From NCBI GenBank assembly GCA_037443085.1, contig JBBIPA010000004.1, positions 24,270 through 88,269 of the forward strand: a stretch of 64,000 nucleotides of DNA. Reading direction: 5' to 3'. The notes beneath the pieces were generated by a model. The model worked only from the letters and a program-made list of their open reading frames with translations. It was not told the origin of the DNA and made no database searches. Every line of letters starts with the position of its first letter. Position 1 is the stretch's first letter. Source of the stretch: JBBIPA01 sp037443085. Lineage in GTDB: Bacteria > Chloroflexota > Dehalococcoidia > GIF9 > UBA5629. This document shows, piece after piece, positions 52,408 through 60,557 of the stretch. The position numbers and the translations under genes are program-made.

Positions 52408-53898
52408 ATGAAATTTGTTCGTTTCCTGATATTGATTATGGTATTAGTGCTGGCGCTGAGCTGTAACGCGGTGCCGAAGCCAACCCCGACGCCTTTCGAC
52501 AGGGAAGTGCAGGAAAAGCTCCTTACCGAGATCAACTTTGATACCTGGGTACCCATGTCATTGAAGGTAAGCCCGGATGGGCAAACGGTAGCTTATGTCA
52601 ACATGGTTGATAACAAGAAGGTTGTGGTGGTGAATGGCAGGGAAGATGAAAAAAAGTATGACCAGATTGCGGCGTATTTTCTGGCTTTTAGCCCGGATAG
52701 CCGAAGACTGGCATATGTGGCTCGCAGCGGAGAAGATGTGGTAGCTGTCATCGATGGTCAGGAAGGTAAGCCCTATGAAGAAATCCCTATTGGGGGTTCC
52801 CCTGTTTTTAGCAAAGATAGTAAACGTGTTGCTTATATTGCTCTGCTCAAGAGCAGGTGGTTTGTAGTAGTCGATGGCCAGGAAGGGCTTCGCCTCGATG
52901 AGATTGCTCGGGATTCTCTGGCTTTCACGCCGGATAGCAAAGAGGTGGTGTTTGTTGCCCGAATTGGGAATAAGTGGGCCTTTCAGATGGGCATCAAAGG
53001 TGGCAAGCCCTATGATGCAATTGAGGCAACTTCGCTTATCTTCAGTCCGGACAGCAAGCGTTTTGCCTATATCGCCCGGGAGGGTACGAAGTCGATGGTG
53101 GTGGTAGATGAAAAGCCTGGAAAGCAATACGACGACATTTTGCCGGGCAGCCTCGTCTTCAGTCCAGATAGCCAGCGTTTTGCCTATGCTGCCAGGACTG
53201 GTGATAACTTAGTGGTAGTACTGGATGGAGAAGAGAGCAAGCCCTATAGCCAGGTTGACATTGGAGAGTACAGCTTCAGCCCGGACAGCAAGCGTTTTGC
53301 CTACGCAGCCTCAGCCGATAATAAAGGCTTTGTGGTTCTCGATGGAAAAGAGGGCAAGCCCTATTTTGGCATCGGTGTTGGCTCGCTTGTTTTCAGTCCG
53401 GACAGCAAGAGATTCGCTTATGCAGCGTTGCTGAAGGGATGCGTGCATTCGGTTATAGATAGGAAGAAAGACGAAGAGCTTCATAAGGCTGAGGAAGAAT
53501 GGTGTGTAGTGGCGGAGGGGAAGGAAGGGAAAGTGTATAATATGATTGGGAGTACTCTTATTTATAGCCCTGACAGCAAGCGTTTTGCCTATTTTGGTTG
53601 GGAGAAAGGCGGCTGGCTCCTGGTAATTGATGGCCAGGAATATCGGCAAAAGCAATATGATGGCGTTGGGAGCGCAGTGTTTAGCCCGGATGGCAAGCAC
53701 GTGGCATTTGCTGCCAAGTCAGGTAAGAAATATTCCGTGGCGGTGGATGGGCAGGAAGGCAAACGATATGACGGTATTACCACCCTTTTCGGCGCCAAGA
53801 TTACCTTTGGTGCTGCTGGCAAATTGAGCTATCTTGCTGTGGACGGAAACAAGGTGTATCTGGTGGAAGAGAAGATAGCCGAGCGAGCTAAGCCATAA
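52408..53898 (+). CDS. Beta-propeller (TolB/WD40-like) lipoprotein
   Basis: A 496-residue lipoprotein: signal peptide with lipobox A-L-S-C (residue 20), a short T/P linker, then about ten repeats of roughly 40 residues. Each repeat follows F-S-P-D-S-K-R-F-A-Y-x-A...V-V-x-D-G-x-E-G-K-x-Y-x-x-I. These are PD40/TolB-like blades building a large extracytoplasmic propeller, probably a scaffold for protein contacts. No catalytic motif is visible. The repeats are very uniform, suggesting recent internal duplication. GGAGAAAAGGAAAAG precedes ATG 52408. Confidence 0.82.
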   Translation: MKFVRFLILIMVLVLALSCNAVPKPTPTPFDREVQEKLLTEINFDTWVPMSLKVSPDGQTVAYVNMVDNKKVVVVNGREDEKKYDQIAAYFLAFSPDSRRLAYVARSGEDVVAVIDGQEGKPYEEIPIGGSPVFSKDSKRVAYIALLKSRWFVVVDGQEGLRLDEIARDSLAFTPDSKEVVFVARIGNKWAFQMGIKGGKPYDAIEATSLIFSPDSKRFAYIAREGTKSMVVVDEKPGKQYDDILPGSLVFSPDSQRFAYAARTGDNLVVVLDGEESKPYSQVDIGEYSFSPDSKRFAYAASADNKGFVVLDGKEGKPYFGIGVGSLVFSPDSKRFAYAALLKGCVHSVIDRKKDEELHKAEEEWCVVAEGKEGKVYNMIGSTLIYSPDSKRFAYFGWEKGGWLLVIDGQEYRQKQYDGVGSAVFSPDGKHVAFAAKSGKKYSVAVDGQEGKRYDGITTLFGAKITFGAAGKLSYLAVDGNKVYLVEEKIAERAKP

Positions 53899-53922
53899 GG
53901 AAGACGAATTTGCGAGGTTTTG

Positions 53923-54384
53923 ATGAGGATAGGTGTGATTTCTGACACCCATCTGCATTCAGGCGAAGAGCTGCCTCGCGATATAGTCACAGCCTTCTCT
54001 GACGTTGATTTGATAATCCACACTGGCGATTTTACTATGCTGCCGGTGCTGGGAGGCCTGCAAAAGATGGGGGAGGTAAAGGCGGTTCGGGGCAATATGG
54101 ACTCCGCAGAAATTAGAGAGGTGCTTCCCGAGAAAGAACTCCTGGTGATTAACGGTAAGAGGATAGGCATTATCCACGGCTCAGGGCCTCCCTGGGGCAT
54201 AGAAAACAGGGTGAGGGAACAATTCGACCAGGTGGACGTTATCCTCTTCGGGCATACGCATCAGGCAAAAAATGAGGTGATTGGCGGTGTGCTCTTCTTC
54301 AACCCCGGTCAGGCGAAAAACTCATATGGCATCCTGCAAATTGACGATGAGGTCGCCGGGCAGATAAAAAGCGTGCGGTACTGA
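53923..54384 (+). CDS. Metallophosphoesterase, YfcE/MJ0936 family
   Basis: A 153-residue calcineurin-like phosphodiesterase. The metal ligands are D8 and H10 in ISDTHLHSG, then HTGDF, GNMD, HGSG and GHTHQ near residue 106. Such enzymes hydrolyse phosphodiesters; the natural substrate is unknown. ATG 53923 is preferred over TTG 53920. It ends six bases before a bidirectional terminator. Confidence 0.88.
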   Translation: MRIGVISDTHLHSGEELPRDIVTAFSDVDLIIHTGDFTMLPVLGGLQKMGEVKAVRGNMDSAEIREVLPEKELLVINGKRIGIIHGSGPPWGIENRVREQFDQVDVILFGHTHQAKNEVIGGVLFFNPGQAKNSYGILQIDDEVAGQIKSVRY

Positions 54385-54389
54385 GAATA

Positions 54390-54415
54390 TTGAAGGGGGC
54401 TTTCACCCCCTTCAA
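54390..54415. terminator. Bidirectional intrinsic terminator
   Basis: A perfect 10-bp stem, TTGAAGGGGG (54390-54399) and CCCCCTTCAA (54406-54415), with a six-base loop. It separates the convergent phosphoesterase (+) and rplY (-) genes. On the minus strand the stem is preceded by TTTG and followed by AATATT. Confidence 0.83.
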
Positions 54416-54423
54416 AGAGGTCT

Positions 54424-55113
54424 TTATTCTCTGGCTGCGGACTTGTCCTTAGCCCCCGGCTTGGCTTCTCCTCCAGGTGCTTCCTCGGCGCCCTCTTCTG
54501 CCTCGGCACCTTCCACAGCCTTGGCTTCAACTGCCACCGGAGCCTCAACTTCATGCCGTGTCTCCACAGCTTTAATCACGATCTGCTCCGGGTCGCTGAG
54601 CAGGGTAATGCCTTCGCCCAAAGGGATATCTTTTACAAAAATTCCCTGGTCGGTATTTACCAGGCTGGACACGTCGACAGGCAGGTTATGAGGTAGGTGG
54701 TCGGGCAGAGCCTCAATATGTATGAAATCCAGAAGGTGAAGGAGGGAAACATTCTTTTTCTTGAGGGCAGGTGCCTCTCCTACGAACACCAGCGGGATGT
54801 CAGCCTTAATTTTCTCGGTCATCTTGACCTGGTAGAAATCCACATGCAATAGGTCGCTGGTGACGGGGTGCCTTTGCACGTCACGGATGAGCACCATGAC
54901 AGGGGCGTCGCCGTCAGTGATGTTCAGCGAGATGAGGTCGGTTTTACCAGCGCTTGCCAGTGTCTGCTTGAGCTTCCTGGTATCTACTGCAAGCGCCACC
55001 GAGTCCAGTCCATGGCCGTACATATTGGCTGGAGTGGTGCCCTGGCGGCGCAGAAAGCGTACTTTCTTGCCGGTTGCCTCACGTTTTGATGCTTTAAGTT
55101 GAATTCGTTCCAT
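54424..55113 (-). CDS. rplY: 50S ribosomal protein L25 (Ctc form)
   Basis: A 229-residue L25 of the long general-stress Ctc type. The N-terminal 5S-rRNA-binding domain (MERIQLKASKREATGKKVR) has the PANMYGHG segment, and the C-terminal TL5-like domain (about 95-185) is followed by an Ala/Glu-rich tail. It binds 5S rRNA in the large ribosomal subunit. ATG 55113 follows GGGAGAGGG; an upstream start six codons earlier is less likely. Confidence 0.93.
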   Translation of the reverse strand: MERIQLKASKREATGKKVRFLRRQGTTPANMYGHGLDSVALAVDTRKLKQTLASAGKTDLISLNITDGDAPVMVLIRDVQRHPVTSDLLHVDFYQVKMTEKIKADIPLVFVGEAPALKKKNVSLLHLLDFIHIEALPDHLPHNLPVDVSSLVNTDQGIFVKDIPLGEGITLLSDPEQIVIKAVETRHEVEAPVAVEAKAVEGAEAEEGAEEAPGGEAKPGAKDKSAARE

Positions 55114-55163
55114 GGTATTACCCTCTCCCAAAAATACAGACTATACAGATTAGACGTTTTGGG

Positions 55164-57026
55164 TTAAGAAGTCAAATTTTTTTGACTATCTCTGGCTGTT
55201 TGCCTGCTCTGGAGCAATTGCTGGCAGGCGGGCTGTGAGTGGTGGAGGCCGCAGGCACTGCAGGAGGCGTAGCGGCAGTCGGGAGTTGCCTTTTCCTGTG
55301 CTATATTGTGGTATTCTTTTTGCAGAAAGGTTGGGCTGACGCCGATGTCTATATGCTGCCAGGGCAGTGGCTCGTCCAGCGGCCGCTCCCGGTGCGCATA
55401 GAACGCCGGGTCAAGCCCGTTTTCCCGGAATGCTTGGAGCCAGCTCTGATAGTTGAAGTGCTCCGTCCAGGTATCAAATTTGCAGCCTGTCTCCCAGGCT
55501 TTATAGATGACGTTGCCCAGTCGCCTATCACCGCGGGAGAAGGTGGCTTCCAGCAGGCTGATTTTGGGGTCCTGCCAGGAGAGGTGCGCCCCGGCGCGAC
55601 GCAAGCCCTGCTTCAGTAGCTCCTGCTTGACGGATAATGTAGCTTCCGCCTCCTGTGTTGACCACTGGCAGGGGGTATGTGGTTTGGGGACGAAGGTGGA
55701 TACGCTGACTCTCAGCCGGGGAGACCTGTTCCCGGCTCGCTTTCCTGCCTTGCCGATTTTGCTTATCAGTTCAACGATGCTTTTAACATCGTCCAGGGTC
55801 TCGGTGGGCAGGCCAATCATGAAGTAGAGCTTGATATTCATCCAGCCCTTTTCGAAGGCTGCGGCCAGCGTATTCAAGATTAGCTCATCCGACACCACTT
55901 TGTTGATGGCTTGCCGTAGACGCTCGCTGCCGGCTTCGGGGGCAAAGGTGAGCGTGGTCTTGCGCTTCCGAGGCAATGCCTCGATCAGGTCTATTGATGA
56001 GGTATCGAGGCGGAGGCTGGGCAGCGAGACGGAAAGGTTGGCGTGATAGTATTTATGCGATAGCCGGGCGACCAGCTCATTGATATGGTGGTAGTCGCCG
56101 GTGCTCAGCGAAACCAGCGAGACTTCATTGTAGCCGCAGCTCTGGATAATGTCATCAACGCTGCTGATTACTGCTTGCTGGGGTAGCTCTCGTACCGGGC
56201 GATAGATCATTCCTGCCTGACAGAAACGACAGCCGCGGCTGCAGCCACGCTGTATTTCGATGGCTCCGCGGTCATGAACCGTCTCGATATAGGGGACAAC
56301 CGGATTGGTGACGGGGTAAGACAGCGGTGTTACTATTTGACGCTCGATTTTTGATTTAGCTTCGGCAGCCGCAGGGGTGAGGCTGGCAAAGGCGCCATCT
56401 TCGCGATACTCGGCATGGTACAGGCCGGGCACATAGATGCCTGGAAGTCTGGCTGCCTGGCGCAGCAGCGCTGCCTTATTGTCCCGGTAAGCGCGGAATA
56501 CTTCCACAAGCTTTACTGCAAGGTCCTCGCCTTCGCCAATCACGAATAAGTCGAAGAAGTCAGCCACCGGCTCGGGGTTCAGTGCGCAACTGCCGCCGGC
56601 GATTATCAGGGGGTGCGAGTCATCCCGTTGCCGGCTGAAGGGCGGGATTCCGGCCAGGTCGAGCATGTTGACTACGTTGGTGTAGCATAATTCATAGCCC
56701 AGGGAAAAGCCGATGACATCGAAGTCTTTCAAGGGGCGTTTGCTCTCCAGGCTAAACAGGGGAATGTGGTGCTGGCGCAGCAGCGCTTCCAGGTCAACCC
56801 AGGGGGCGTAAACCCGCTCGGCAAGAACGTCCGGCTGGCTGTTCCATATCCTGTAGAGGATGGGCATTGCCAGGTTGGACATGCCGATTTCATAGACATC
56901 AGGGAAGGCTAAGGCTATGCGAATGCGGGTTTTCTGCCAATTCTTCACCACGCTGTTCCACTCGCCCCCGGTGTAGCGGGCGGGCTTGGTGACCTGGTAG
57001 AGAAGCTGTTCCAGTGAAGCTGCCAT
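55164..57026 (-). CDS. B12-binding-like radical SAM protein (TIGR03960-like)
   Basis: A 620-residue radical SAM protein. The N-terminal region (about 1-230) resembles a degenerate cobalamin-binding domain (VIGFSLGYELCYTNVVNMLDLAG) and the radical SAM motif CSRGCRFCQAG lies near residue 270. The C-terminus has an extra cysteine cluster (CRYASCSACGLHH). Members are often linked to tRNA or rRNA modification or RNase E/G operons but have no proven function. ATG 57026 follows GGGATT; upstream in-frame starts lack a ribosome site. A short degraded copy of part of this family lies at 58147-58200. Confidence 0.85.
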   Translation of the reverse strand: MAASLEQLLYQVTKPARYTGGEWNSVVKNWQKTRIRIALAFPDVYEIGMSNLAMPILYRIWNSQPDVLAERVYAPWVDLEALLRQHHIPLFSLESKRPLKDFDVIGFSLGYELCYTNVVNMLDLAGIPPFSRQRDDSHPLIIAGGSCALNPEPVADFFDLFVIGEGEDLAVKLVEVFRAYRDNKAALLRQAARLPGIYVPGLYHAEYREDGAFASLTPAAAEAKSKIERQIVTPLSYPVTNPVVPYIETVHDRGAIEIQRGCSRGCRFCQAGMIYRPVRELPQQAVISSVDDIIQSCGYNEVSLVSLSTGDYHHINELVARLSHKYYHANLSVSLPSLRLDTSSIDLIEALPRKRKTTLTFAPEAGSERLRQAINKVVSDELILNTLAAAFEKGWMNIKLYFMIGLPTETLDDVKSIVELISKIGKAGKRAGNRSPRLRVSVSTFVPKPHTPCQWSTQEAEATLSVKQELLKQGLRRAGAHLSWQDPKISLLEATFSRGDRRLGNVIYKAWETGCKFDTWTEHFNYQSWLQAFRENGLDPAFYAHRERPLDEPLPWQHIDIGVSPTFLQKEYHNIAQEKATPDCRYASCSACGLHHSQPACQQLLQSRQTARDSQKNLTS

Positions 57027-57182
57027 AATAATCCCAACCTGCCAATTATAGCCGTCGGTTCTGGCCGCTTTCAAATTTAGCAAGGACTGCATTAGCGATT
57101 TTTCGTTATTCCGCTGTTAGCATGTCAAAAATAGCATGTTGACTTCTACCAAAAATGTGTACTGGCAATCGAATACAAGATT

Positions 57183-57238
57183 AGCAGCATTTATGTAATT
57201 AAGTTAGCTAAACTTCGATTAAATGGCTGCTGTATACT
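57183..57238 (+). promoter_or_regulatory. hicBA promoter with nested inverted repeats
   Basis: AAGTT-AGCTA-AACTT (57201-57215) is nested within an outer imperfect repeat AGCAGCATTTA (57183) / AAATGGCTGCT (57221-57231). It stands directly upstream of a good -10, TATACT (57233-57238); the -35 is poor. This is a plausible operator for the HicB antitoxin. The rest of the gap 57093-57262 shows nothing else. Confidence 0.5.
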
Positions 57239-57262
57239 TATACCTGCATAGGGGAACAAAGC

Positions 57263-57481
57263 ATGAACCGAGTATTTGAAGCAACTATTGAGAAACGTGA
57301 TAAATGGTATATTGGGTGGGTAGACGAAGTTCCCGGGGCGTTCAGCCAGGGCAAGGCAGTGAAGGAAGTTCAGGAAAACTTGCAGGAAGCGGTACAGCTT
57401 ATACTGGAAAGCCAGCATGAGCTTAGAGCGAAGGGTGTATCCGGGAAAATCATAAAGAAGCAAATAAAAGTTCAGGTCTAG
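57263..57481 (+). CDS. hicB: HicB-family antitoxin
   Basis: A 72-residue HicB-type protein with the partially degraded RNase-H-like fold (FEATIEKRDKWYIGWVDEVPGAFSQGKAVKEVQENLQEAV). It should neutralise HicA. It lacks a separate C-terminal DNA-binding domain, as many short HicB proteins do. AGGGGAAC precedes ATG 57263. HicA starts four bases after its stop. Confidence 0.82.
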   Translation: MNRVFEATIEKRDKWYIGWVDEVPGAFSQGKAVKEVQENLQEAVQLILESQHELRAKGVSGKIIKKQIKVQV

Positions 57482-57484
57482 TTT

Positions 57485-57691
57485 TTGAAAGGCCGGGACC
57501 TAATCGGCCACCTTGGAAAAGAAAGGTGCGCTCTCCATAGAGAAGGTTCCCAACATACGGTTTTCCTGAATCCAGAAAATGGGCATCTCACCGCCGTATC
57601 CCGCCATCGAGAGATTGACATTCTATTGGCTAGAAAGATATGCCGGCAAAGCGCCAGGGGTAGCGTTCGTTGCTGTCTATTCGGACGATAA
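57485..57691 (+). CDS. hicA: HicA-family toxin, with altered C-terminus
   Basis: A 68-residue HicA-like mRNA interferase: KGRDLIGHL, then the catalytic histidine in GSQHTVF, NPENG, and V-S-R-H-R-E-I...LARKICRQ. Up to about residue 55 it matches the family, which normally ends a few residues later. Here the tail (ARGSVRCCLFGR) runs 62 bases into a convergent gene and is probably a replaced or frame-altered end. The start is TTG 57485. Whether the toxin is still active cannot be told. Confidence 0.7.
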   Translation: MKGRDLIGHLGKERCALHREGSQHTVFLNPENGHLTAVSRHREIDILLARKICRQSARGSVRCCLFGR

Positions 57692-58094
57692 AGTCATTGT
57701 TTCCGGAACGGGAAATCAGTTTATAAGCAGGTCGTTGCTGGGTTATTGACCGCTGGGTTAACCAGAAAATTTGTTCGTAGCTTTCACCGGGACGGTTCTT
57801 GTATGGCTTGGAAAGGAACAGGAAATCGCATCGTTTGTAACGCTTTCGGTCAAGCACGATGGACAATCGCCGCCCGCGCTCATGAAAGGCAACTATTTCA
57901 GCCCTATCTATTTCCCCGACTAACTCTCCGGCTTCAGGTGGCTCTTCCTCTCGCAGGCAGAATATCCTTTTGCCTGCTGCCGGCCAGCGGTCCTGGGTAC
58001 GCAGGATAAACCAGGGCTTACCTTCCTTTTGAATCTGTAAACGGAAGGGGAAGCGGTCACTGGCACATCGCTCTAAAATCCAGGTTCCTGTCAT
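57630..58094 (-). CDS. Conserved-looking protein of unknown function
   Basis: A 154-residue soluble protein rich in Arg, Trp and Phe (RWPAAGKRIFCLREEEPPEAG, split at 40-60; FLFLSKPYKNRPG near 92-104). No family is recognised. Its length, even composition and lack of low-complexity sequence suggest a real gene. ATG 58094 has no clear ribosome site. Its 3' end overlaps hicA by 62 bases in convergent orientation, which suggests that hicBA was inserted next to or into its end. Confidence 0.55.
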   Translation of the reverse strand: MTGTWILERCASDRFPFRLQIQKEGKPWFILRTQDRWPAAGKRIFCLREEEPPEAGELVGEIDRAEIVAFHERGRRLSIVLDRKRYKRCDFLFLSKPYKNRPGESYEQIFWLTQRSITQQRPAYKLISRSGNNDFIVRIDSNERYPWRFAGISF

Positions 58095-58146
58095 AATCTA
58101 CGCCGTCATGAGTATACCGAAATTAAATCGCTCTCAAAGTGTTAAC

Positions 58147-58200
58147 TTCGACAATCACGAATAAGTCGAAAAAGTCAGCCATCGGGGTTAAGGGCGCAAC
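58147..58200 (-). pseudogene. Remnant of a second radical SAM gene
   Basis: On the minus strand this short stretch would encode A-P-L-T-P-M-A-D-F-F-D-L-F-V-I-V-E-V. It matches residues of the radical SAM protein at 55164-57026 (A-L-N-P-E-P-V-A-D-F-F-D-L-F-V-I-G-E-G). At the DNA level the run around AATCACGAATAAGTCGAA is identical to 56540-56558 and is followed by further near-identity. No longer reading frame survives. Confidence 0.65.
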
Positions 58201-58221
58201 GGGATATATTACTAAGCGGCA

Positions 58222-59649
58222 TCATTTGCGTTCAGACAAGATAATCAGCACCCTTCTGGGCAAATGCACTTTTACTGACGTGCCGCTGTTTTCCTGGCTT
58301 CGTATCTCCATATGCCCACCATGAAGTTCCACAATCTGCTTCACAATGGCTAAACCTAAGCCAGTCCCCTCTGTTACAGACCGTCGAGATTGTGCGGTTC
58401 TATAGAATGCCTTGGTAACATGGGGCAAATCATCTCTGGAAATGCCGCAGCCGGTATCGGCTATTTCCATAACCGCCCAGTCCCCTTCGCCAGTCAAAAT
58501 CAGGTCAACTTTCCCTGTTTTAGGGGTGAACCTGACGGCATTATCTACGATATTCATCAGCATCTGCTTTAAAAGGTCACGGTCTCCGTGCACGCTTATA
58601 TCATGCGGTGCTACCATATTGATTTTTAGTCCTCCTGTCAGTGTCCACATATCCCCGACGACCTCACTCACCAATTCCTTGACGCTGACTTTCTCGGTTA
58701 CCAGGGAGGGTTTAGCTTCCAACTGCACATTCAGCAGCAGATTTTTCAGCAGGCGTATCAGACGGTGTGTTTCCTTGAGCATCCGTTCTATGCTATCTCT
58801 TGTTTCCACGGTTAGCGAGGACTGTAGAAGGAGGACCTCCATCTGTCCCTGCAATGCCGTAAGCGGAGTCCTGATATCATGAGACACGCTTCCAATGAGC
58901 TTTTGTCTGTCAGCGATAGCCAGGTCCAGTCGGTGCCACATAGCCGTTAGATTTTTAGCCAGTTGCTCCAATTCTGCAGGGCGAGATTCTTTTTTAAGGT
59001 TGGTCTTAAGGTTATGATAGTCGACTTCGTTAATGGTCTGCAGAATAGTTTGCAGGGGACGAAACCCACGCCAAATCAGAAACAGACCCAGAGCTATAGC
59101 AAGCAAGCCTCCACCCAAGCCCACAATTATCCCATTTCGCAACAGCCCACGCTTAACCTCTTCTACCTGCTCTAAAGATTCAACGGACTGTGTGAAAGCA
59201 AGAACTTCGCGAGTTCGCTGGTCAGATACCGAGATAGTGTATACTCTCAGTGGGTCGATATTCTTTGGTGCTATGGTATCGAAGCGACCATTGCCAATGT
59301 CAGGGAATTGTAGCTGGTCGTCGAGCTCATTGGCAATAGGAGCAGCAACCTCGCCTAACTCTGCGATAACCTTCCCGCCGGGACTCACTATCCGAAGCAA
59401 CAGGGGTGCGAAAGGAAATTCTTGCCTGGTGAGGTCTGTCACCAATATGGCATAGCTTGACTCGTCAGTTGTTATGTCTGAGGAGACAAGAGCTGCGACC
59501 ATGTGAGTACGCTTTTGCAGGCTGTCATCAATTGACCTCTCCATATTCCAGATTGTAATCTCCTGCGTAAGAAATGTTATGGCAAACGCTATGAAGAGGA
59601 CAGCCAGCACAAACCACAAAAGAAGCTGGGTACGGAGGCTAAGAGTCAT
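58222..59649 (-). CDS. Sensor histidine kinase, HAMP type
   Basis: A 475-residue membrane kinase. TM1 is about 8-28, an extracytoplasmic sensor region about 29-170, TM2 about 172-194, then HAMP. The dimerisation/phosphoacceptor box is SHDIRTPL (H257), and the HATPase domain has DNAVRFTP, DTGCGIS and GTGLGLAIVKQIVELHGG. It phosphorylates the response regulator encoded just upstream with a four-base overlap (ATGA at 59646-59649). The signal sensed is unknown; the neighbouring antiporter operon suggests an ionic, pH or phosphate-like stimulus. Confidence 0.92.
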   Translation of the reverse strand: MTLSLRTQLLLWFVLAVLFIAFAITFLTQEITIWNMERSIDDSLQKRTHMVAALVSSDITTDESSYAILVTDLTRQEFPFAPLLLRIVSPGGKVIAELGEVAAPIANELDDQLQFPDIGNGRFDTIAPKNIDPLRVYTISVSDQRTREVLAFTQSVESLEQVEEVKRGLLRNGIIVGLGGGLLAIALGLFLIWRGFRPLQTILQTINEVDYHNLKTNLKKESRPAELEQLAKNLTAMWHRLDLAIADRQKLIGSVSHDIRTPLTALQGQMEVLLLQSSLTVETRDSIERMLKETHRLIRLLKNLLLNVQLEAKPSLVTEKVSVKELVSEVVGDMWTLTGGLKINMVAPHDISVHGDRDLLKQMLMNIVDNAVRFTPKTGKVDLILTGEGDWAVMEIADTGCGISRDDLPHVTKAFYRTAQSRRSVTEGTGLGLAIVKQIVELHGGHMEIRSQENSGTSVKVHLPRRVLIILSERK

Positions 59650-60320
59650 AGGGCCTCCCTTAGTACATAACCAAAGCCACGCAGAGTATGAATTAAGTCA
59701 GCTGCTCCCCCCCAGTTCAGTTTCTGCCTCAGAGAGTTGATATACACTTTCACCGGGTCTGTATCTGCTTCGTACTCGTCGCCCCAGATTCGCTCCAGGA
59801 TGACCTCACGCCGGACAGGACGGTCGGCATTCTCCGCCAAAAGCTTGAGCAGCTCGAATTCACGTGTTGTTAGCTCGATTTCTCTGCCATCGCGTCGAAC
59901 TTGCCGACTTTTTGTATCAACTTCCAAATCACCTACCTTGATAACACCCTCTGTCAAGGTCTTTTTTCGGCGAAGTACCGAGCGAATCCTGGCAACCAGT
60001 TCCTCGAACGCAAATGGTTTCGGCAGGTAATCATCAGCGCCGGCTTCAAGTCCTAGCACCCGGTCACCCACCAGATGGCGAGCAGTGAGGATAACAATAC
60101 CCACGTCTCCGCTGGAACGTAGCTCCCGACAAATATCAATACCATCCATATCCGGAAGCATTAAGTCCAGAACGACTACGTCAGGGCACATGGCTGTTGC
60201 CATCTTCAGTCCCTGTACTCCTGTAATGGCTACCTTGACCTGAAAACCCTTCTGACCCAGCCCTCGCTTGATAAAGTCAGCGGTATTCACATCGTCTTCG
60301 ATGACAAGAATAGTCACCAT
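59646..60320 (-). CDS. Response regulator, OmpR/PhoB family
   Basis: A 224-residue regulator. The receiver domain has acidic residues E8-D9-D10 and phosphoacceptor D52 in VVLDLMLPDMDG. The C-terminal winged helix has ELTTREFELLKLLAENADRPVRREVILERIWG. It is transcribed from a promoter at 60369-60397 and is divergent from the stress-protein/antiporter operon. The 11-bp direct repeats between the two are the kind of site this family binds. ATG 60320 is 15 bases from AAGGAG; an in-frame ATT at 60326 is nine bases away. Confidence 0.92.
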   Translation of the reverse strand: MVTILVIEDDVNTADFIKRGLGQKGFQVKVAITGVQGLKMATAMCPDVVVLDLMLPDMDGIDICRELRSSGDVGIVILTARHLVGDRVLGLEAGADDYLPKPFAFEELVARIRSVLRRKKTLTEGVIKVGDLEVDTKSRQVRRDGREIELTTREFELLKLLAENADRPVRREVILERIWGDEYEADTDPVKVYINSLRQKLNWGGAADLIHTLRGFGYVLREAL

Positions 60321-60368
60321 TTCAATATTTAATAGCTCCTTGCGTCCGTAACAGCTTTTCCCAATTTG

Positions 60369-60397
60369 ATTATACACCCTGTACAGTAATGGTTAAA
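60369..60397 (-). promoter_or_regulatory. Promoter of the two-component operon
   Basis: TTTAAC (60397-60392), 17 bp and a perfect TATAAT (60374-60369) on the minus strand, about 50 bp before the regulator's ATG. Confidence 0.65.
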
Positions 60398-60425
60398 ATC
60401 CCAGATGGTAAGTAAACCAGTACAA

Positions 60426-60491
60426 ATTAACCATCCTTTAACCATCCTTTCACTATTGTTTAACCACTATTCAACACCAGATTAACCGACC
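60426..60491 (+). repeat. Six contiguous 11-bp direct repeats (response-regulator binding array)
   Basis: Six units follow one another without gaps: ATTAACCATCC, TTTAACCATCC, TTTCACTATTG, TTTAACCACTA, TTCAACACCAG and ATTAACCGACC. The consensus is roughly TTTAACCA plus three bases. An 11-bp period is the hallmark of OmpR/PhoB/PhoP sites, one helical turn per monomer. The array lies between the divergent regulator and stress-protein genes, and its fifth unit covers the -35 position of the latter. Confidence 0.75.
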
Positions 60492-60499
60492 TGTATTAT
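60470..60499 (+). promoter_or_regulatory. Activator-dependent promoter of the stress/Mrp operon
   Basis: TATTAT (60494-60499) is a good -10. The -35 position is occupied by repeat unit five (TTCAAC at 60470-60475, 18 bp upstream). A weak -35 embedded in the array is what a PhoB-like activator promoter looks like. The leader to ATG 60558 is about 52 bases. Confidence 0.55.
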
Positions 60500-60557
60500 G
60501 CTTCTTGAAGAAGGGAGAATATTAGCTCCGCATAGTGTTTTTGTAGGGGGGTGAGAT

